The translations under genes were made by a program, and so were the position numbers. A stretch of 64,000 bases of DNA, taken from Sphingobacteriales bacterium. GTDB lineage: Bacteria; Bacteroidota; Bacteroidia; Chitinophagales; Chitinophagaceae. Shown here piece after piece: positions 60,107 to 64,000 of the stretch; position 1 is the stretch's first letter; the number at the start of each line of letters is the position of its first letter. The stretch spans positions 496,001 through 560,000 of the forward strand of contig JADJGB010000008.1 of NCBI GenBank assembly GCA_016708305.1, given 5' to 3'. The notes beneath the pieces were generated by a model. That model was not told where the DNA came from, searched no databases, and worked only from the letters and a program-made list of their open reading frames with translations.

Positions 60107-60946
60107 GTGGCTGTCATGTTGTTTCTATATAATTATTTTAACCGCCGCACTGTTTTGAACATTGCCAGGATTCAATGGTTTGTAATGGGAATGATTTTTT
60201 TACTTTTCGTAATATTAAATGGCCTTTATCTTTTTGAATGGCCTTCATTTGATTATTTTATGTCCTTCTTGATATCAATGGTGTTATTAATTATTTTTCA
60301 CCTTGTTATTACCCGTTATATTTCTCAAAAGCAGGCTACTCTTGAAAAGCAGGAAATTCGCAATAAAATATCTCGAGACCTGCATGATGATCTGGCATCC
60401 ACTCTGGGGAGTATTTCTATCTATTCCAATACTTTAGAATTTACAAAGAACGCTCAGGATTTTAATTTGCCAAAAAAAATTGCAGGACTCAGCCAGATGG
60501 CTTTGCAGTCTATTTCTGATATCATCTGGATGACCGCTCCCAGAAATGATACCCTTCAAAGCCTGATATCCAAGCTTAACAGTATGATGTACGAACTGTT
60601 TGAAGATAATAAAATTCAATTTGTTTCTGCTATTCAGGTTCCTGATAAAGAAATAGTTGTAGAAGAAAAACTACGTAATAATGTATTTTTGATTTTGAAG
60701 GAAGCTGCACACAATATCCTAAAACACGCACAGGCAAAAAGAGTGGTTTTTGAGGTAAAGTTTCTTAATAATTTTTGTTTTATTTCATTAAACGACAATG
60801 GAAAGGGAATAGATGTTGCAGGGAATATCTCATCTGGAAACGGGTTGATAAATATAAGGGCAAGAGCCTTAGAATCGGGCATTGATTTAACCATCAATAC
60901 CAATGAGCAAAAAGGCACAACAATCGGATTGAGGTTTAAAATATGA
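60107..60946 (+). CDS. NarL-type sensor histidine kinase
   Basis: Hydrophobic segments (MAVMLFLYNYF; WFVMGMIFLLFVILNGLYLF; YFMSFLISMVLLIIFHLVI) lead to a HisKA_3 dimerisation domain with the phospho-acceptor histidine in SRDLHDDLASTLGSISIYS (about residue 93) and a HATPase domain (LKEAAHNILKHAQAK, LNDNGKGID, GNGLINIRARA, GTTIGLRF). No sensor domain lies in this frame. The frame is open upstream (RENHPEFIKLILVAVM) to within a few bases of the FG-GAP stop, so an indel there may hide a fusion. Followed by its response regulator. Confidence 0.88.
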   Translation: MAVMLFLYNYFNRRTVLNIARIQWFVMGMIFLLFVILNGLYLFEWPSFDYFMSFLISMVLLIIFHLVITRYISQKQATLEKQEIRNKISRDLHDDLASTLGSISIYSNTLEFTKNAQDFNLPKKIAGLSQMALQSISDIIWMTAPRNDTLQSLISKLNSMMYELFEDNKIQFVSAIQVPDKEIVVEEKLRNNVFLILKEAAHNILKHAQAKRVVFEVKFLNNFCFISLNDNGKGIDVAGNISSGNGLINIRARALESGIDLTINTNEQKGTTIGLRFKI

Positions 60947-61002
60947 CCTAAACAGGCTATTTTTTCCTGATTCATTAAGATTTAACTTTGAAAAAAAACA
61001 CA

Positions 61003-61630
61003 ATGGCTATAACAATTGGTTTGGTTGAAGATCATTCTGAGTTTAGAAAAAGTCTGGAATACCTCATCAGCCCACATGAAAAATTCAAAATTATCTGGTC
61101 TTGTTCATCTGTAGAGGAAGCGTTGAATAAGTATGAAGACGTAAATGTAATATTACTGGATATTAATCTGCCCGGAGTTTCAGGTATTGAGGCGATCACC
61201 TTATTTAAACAAAAATATCCTGTTCCCAAAATCATTATGCTCACAATACTTGAAGACGATAAGCATGTGTTGGAAGCTATTAAGAAAGGTGCCGATGGTT
61301 ATATTTTGAAAAAAGCAAACCCTCAGAAAATATTGGATGGAATAGAAAACGTACAGGCGGGCGGAGCAGCGCTTACGCCCATGATTGCCAGGCAGATTAT
61401 GGCGTTTTTAAGGACGGACTTTAAGCAGGAGGAACAGTATTCGTCGTTGACGCCGCGTGAGAAAGAAATTCTGACGCTTGTAGCAATGGGTGTAGCTACT
61501 GAAGCTATCGGTGAAAAATTATTTATCTCTGCACAAACTGCGAAATCATATAAAGAATATTTATGAAAAACTTCAGGTACACTCACGCGCGCAGATGGTG
61601 GCCAAAGCCTACAAGGATAAGTTGATATAA
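61003..61630 (+). CDS. NarL/FixJ response regulator (one frameshift)
   Basis: Receiver domain MAITIGLVEDHSEFRKSLEY with the phosphorylation site D53 in VILLDINLPGVSG, the TILEDDKHVLEA switch region and lysine in GYILKKANP. The LuxR HTH SLTPREKEILTLVAMGVATE is cut by a missing base near 61545; repair gives HIKNIYEKLQVHSRAQMVAK and the end at 61630. ATG 61003 is preferred over the upstream TTG. The partner is the kinase 57 bp upstream. Confidence 0.9.
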
Positions 61631-61654
61631 ATGTTTGAAAGCAAACCAGAAAAT

Positions 61655-61861
61655 TTAGTCTGCTTTTTTCACTTCTTTTTTAAAAACGCCGGCAATCAAA
61701 TAACCCATCAGCGAACCATACAATGTGCTGTTGATTGGTTTTGAGGTAATCATACAGGTACCGGTTTGGCATCCCACATATTTCCAATATAAATAACCGC
61801 CCACTGCGCCAATAAAAACACCAATAACAGATAAGCGGTTATTTTTTAACCAGGTAATCAT
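61655..61861 (-). CDS. DUF6132-like small membrane protein
   Basis: A 68-residue protein with two hydrophobic helices (LSVIGVFIGAVGGYLYWKYV; SLMGYLIAGVF) around a CQTGTCMITSKPINS loop. This is typical of the small proteins found next to rhodanese genes. The two cysteines suggest a link to sulfur handling. It follows the rhodanese gene by 4 bp, in the same operon. Confidence 0.78.
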   Translation of the reverse strand: MITWLKNNRLSVIGVFIGAVGGYLYWKYVGCQTGTCMITSKPINSTLYGSLMGYLIAGVFKKEVKKAD

Positions 61862-61865
61862 GGTT

Positions 61866-62177
61866 TTATTTTTTTAAGCGATTTACTTTGTGCCAGGCGC
61901 CACCGTTATGCACATTCGGAACACCGTTGCGTGATAAGATGGCTTTAGCCTGAGAGCTACGCATGCCACTGGCGCAAAATACCACTACATTCTTTTTATT
62001 CTTGAATTTTGAAAGATTGCTTTGCAAAGTATTTAATGGAATATTTACGGCTCCCTTCACACTACCGCTTCTAAATTCACCGGTTGTTCTTACATCTACC
62101 AGATAAGCGCCGTCATTGATGATGGCTTCCAGTTCGGCGCTGTTGTCGCTAAATAATTTTTTTAAAAATCCTAACAT
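61866..62177 (-). CDS. Rhodanese-like sulfurtransferase
   Basis: 103 residues: one rhodanese domain (YLVDVRTTGEFRSGSVKGAV) with the active-site loop VVFCASGMRSSQAK, in which cysteine carries the persulfide. No signal peptide, so cytosolic. It lies between the persulfide dioxygenase-like gene and the DUF6132-like gene on the same strand, suggesting a sulfane-sulfur operon. Confidence 0.9.
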   Translation of the reverse strand: MLGFLKKLFSDNSAELEAIINDGAYLVDVRTTGEFRSGSVKGAVNIPLNTLQSNLSKFKNKKNVVVFCASGMRSSQAKAILSRNGVPNVHNGGAWHKVNRLKK

Positions 62178-62260
62178 GTTTTTTTAATAAAGTTTAAATA
62201 ATTGAAATTCAATATTATATAAGTATATCTTCACAATCCTGTTGTTGCTTTAAGTCTTTT

Positions 62261-63672
62261 CTAAAGCATTGTTGTCGGGCACACATAATTGGTGAGGTTA
62301 AACATGCCTGAGTTTTTAATCTCTTTAAATCCGCTCATCACATCCACCAGATTATTGTAGCCTCTGGCTCGAAGGATAGAAATGAAGGTCATGCTGCGAT
62401 AACCTCCTGCGCAATGCACGTAGGTAATTTCTTCTTTAGGTACCTCGGCAATATAATGATTTACAAAATCAAGCGGCAGGTTTTGAGCACCAATAATATG
62501 TTCGCTTTTATGCTCACTTTCTTTTCGCACGTCCAGAATTTTGGCGTTTCCAATTTCGGCTAATTCTTCGGCCGTAATGCTGAAAATTGTGTCTGTTTCT
62601 TTTCCGGAAGCTTTCCAGGCTTCAATGCCTCCTTCTAAATAACCGATGCAATAATCGTAACCCACACGAGCCAGACGGGTAACCACCTCTTCTTCGCGAC
62701 CATTATCGGCTACAATCAAAATCTCCTGTTTTACATCCGGGATAAGCGTACCCACCCACACTGCAAAACTGCCATCAATACCAATATTTACCGAGTTGGG
62801 TACAAACGCTTTGGCAAATACCTGTGCGCTTCTTGTATCCAGTATCAATGCGCCGGTGCTGTTGGCGGCTTCTTCAAATGCTTCTGGCGATAGCGCACGG
62901 TTTCCCCTGTCTATCACGTTGGTAATACTTTCGTATCCCTGAATGTTCATCATCACATTTTGAGGAAAATATTGAGGTGGCTCGGTAAGGCCGTCTGTTA
63001 CTTCTTTTACAAACTGGTCTTTTGAAAGCGCCAGATTTAAAGCATAATTGGTTCGTTTCTGATTTCCCAGCGTGTCGCTTGTTTCCTTGCTCATATTTTT
63101 GCCGCAGGCGCTTCCGGCTCCATGTGCAGGATACACAATAATATCATCTGCCAATGGAATTATTTTCGTGCGTAAAGATTCAAATAAATGACCGGCGAGC
63201 TTTTCCTTAGTAAGGTCCGATGCCACTTTTTGCGCCAGATCGGGTCGGCCTACATCGCCAATGAACAATGTATCGCCTGAGAAAAGAGCGGTTTCTTTGC
63301 CTTTTCATCAATCAAAAGGTAACAAGCGCTTTCCATGGTATGGCCCGGAGTGTGCAGTACTTTCATTTTTACATCGCCCAGTTCAAAAATTTGTCCGTCA
63401 GTGGCAATCAGTGCATCATAACCCATTGTAGCGGTAGTGGGACCAAATACTATTGTAGCGCCGGTTTTGGCTGCCAGGTCCACGTGGCCGCTCACAAAAT
63501 CGGCATGAAAGTGCGTTTCAAAAATGTATTTGATCTTTACATTGTCCTTTTCTGCCCTGTCAATATATGGTTGCACTTCTCTAAGCGGGTCAATAATTGC
63601 TGCGTCGCCATTGGAAGTGATATAATAGGCTCCCTGGGCAAGACATCCGGTGTAAATTTGTTCTATTACCAT
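62261..63672 (-). CDS. Metallo-beta-lactamase/dual rhodanese protein, persulfide dioxygenase-like (one frameshift)
   Basis: Starts MVIEQIYTGCLAQGAYYITS. The metal-binding motif is ETHFHADFVSGH, further histidine LHTPGHTMESACYL, and DIIVYPAHGAGSACG carries the last histidine. Two rhodanese domains follow, the first without an obvious cysteine (ADNGREEEVVTR), the second with VHCAGGYRSMTF. A shift at an A-run near 63283 separates the domain parts; one A gives KKTALFSGDTLFIGDVGRPD. Family members oxidise glutathione persulfide. Total about 470 residues. Confidence 0.88.
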
Positions 63673-63807
63673 GCTGAAAATTTTGACAAAATACAGGAAA
63701 TCAAATTGTTTAATATGTAACAACTGTCACAAAGCTTTGTTGATAAGGCAAATATAACTCATGGTGAAAGATAGTCATTCTGGTTAACAAATTACTACAT
63801 TTGCTCC

Positions 63808-64000
63808 ATGTTATTTAGTGATGTTATCGGACAATATGCATTGAAAAAGGGCTGCCGGAGTTGATGCGTGAAAATCGTTTGGCACATGCCTTTGCTTTTT
63901 TTGGGTAAAGAAGGCAGTGGAGCGCTCCCTTTAGCCCTTGCTTTTGCACAATATGTTATGTGTCAAAAGGTTAACCTGCCCAAAAAGTCATCGGAAACGA
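63808..64000 (+). CDS. holB: DNA polymerase III delta' subunit, N-terminal part (frameshifted, runs off the window)
   Basis: Reads MLFSDVIGQYALK, then after a one-base shift GLPELMRENRLAHAFAFFG, and after another at a G/T run KEGSGALPLALAFAQYVMCQ. This is the start of the AAA+ clamp-loader delta' subunit; the GKEGSGALPLA segment replaces a normal Walker A, as in the Bacteroidota proteins. Two indels in 190 bp of an essential gene point to sequence error. The gene continues beyond 64000. Confidence 0.75.

Noticed and set aside
1..64000. tRNA genes or CRISPR array
   Set aside because: No cloverleaf-like sequence and no regularly spaced short repeats were seen. The palindromes are spaced by gene-sized units.

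Overview
The window looks like a chromosome segment of a low-GC Bacteroidota bacterium, probably close to Chitinophagaceae. The signs are the protein families (DUF4836 lipoprotein, LCCL and GLUG secreted proteins, GH2 beta-galactosidase with a discoidin-like tail, FG-GAP/ASPIC protein, DUF6132), the lack of Shine-Dalgarno sequences, and TAnnTTTG-type promoter boxes. No rRNA, tRNA or CRISPR array was seen.

Core regions. 0.1-5.3 kb: a lipoprotein, a DivIC-like division protein, enolase, two DMT-type transporters and thiol peroxidase. 20.2-31.0 kb: an ABC transporter, a DUF4836 lipoprotein, histidyl-tRNA synthetase, a low-molecular-weight phosphatase, a broken transposase and a large beta-galactosidase. 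45.1-64 kb: a TPR membrane protein, a LacI regulator, Mfd, glycerate kinase, secreted proteins, a possible FG-GAP/ASPIC sensor with a NarL-type two-component pair, a sulfur (rhodanese/persulfide dioxygenase) cluster and the start of holB.

Accessory regions. Two gene-cassette arrays (about 5.3-20.2 kb and 31.1-45.0 kb) have the organisation of integron cassette arrays without an integron integrase. Each starts at its high-coordinate end with the same ~218-bp leader, which carries a promoter-like motif and stops exactly at a GTT. Each continues leftwards as units separated by ~60-140-bp imperfect palindromes bounded by AAC...GTT cores. For several units the 9-15 nt at one end are the reverse complement of the core at the other end, as expected for integron cassettes. 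Cargo includes an alpha/beta hydrolase, a GNAT acetyltransferase, a serine hydrolase, a nucleotidyltransferase (twice), a GIY-YIG protein, a small lipoprotein, and a 7.4-kb unit holding an Alw26I/Eco31I-like restriction-modification system, two XRE regulators and an OLD-family ATPase/nuclease. Three copies of an element encoding a tyrosine recombinase plus an IS91-type HUH transposase sit exactly at these sites. The arrays are also littered with IS110, IS630, ISL3/ISAon1 and two IS3 copies.

Sequence quality. Many genes, including hisS, mfd and holB that must be functional, are broken by single-base indels, mostly at homopolymers, and duplicated segments differ mainly in homopolymer length. 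Most frameshifts outside the IS elements are therefore probably sequencing errors, and I annotate those genes as one CDS across the shift.
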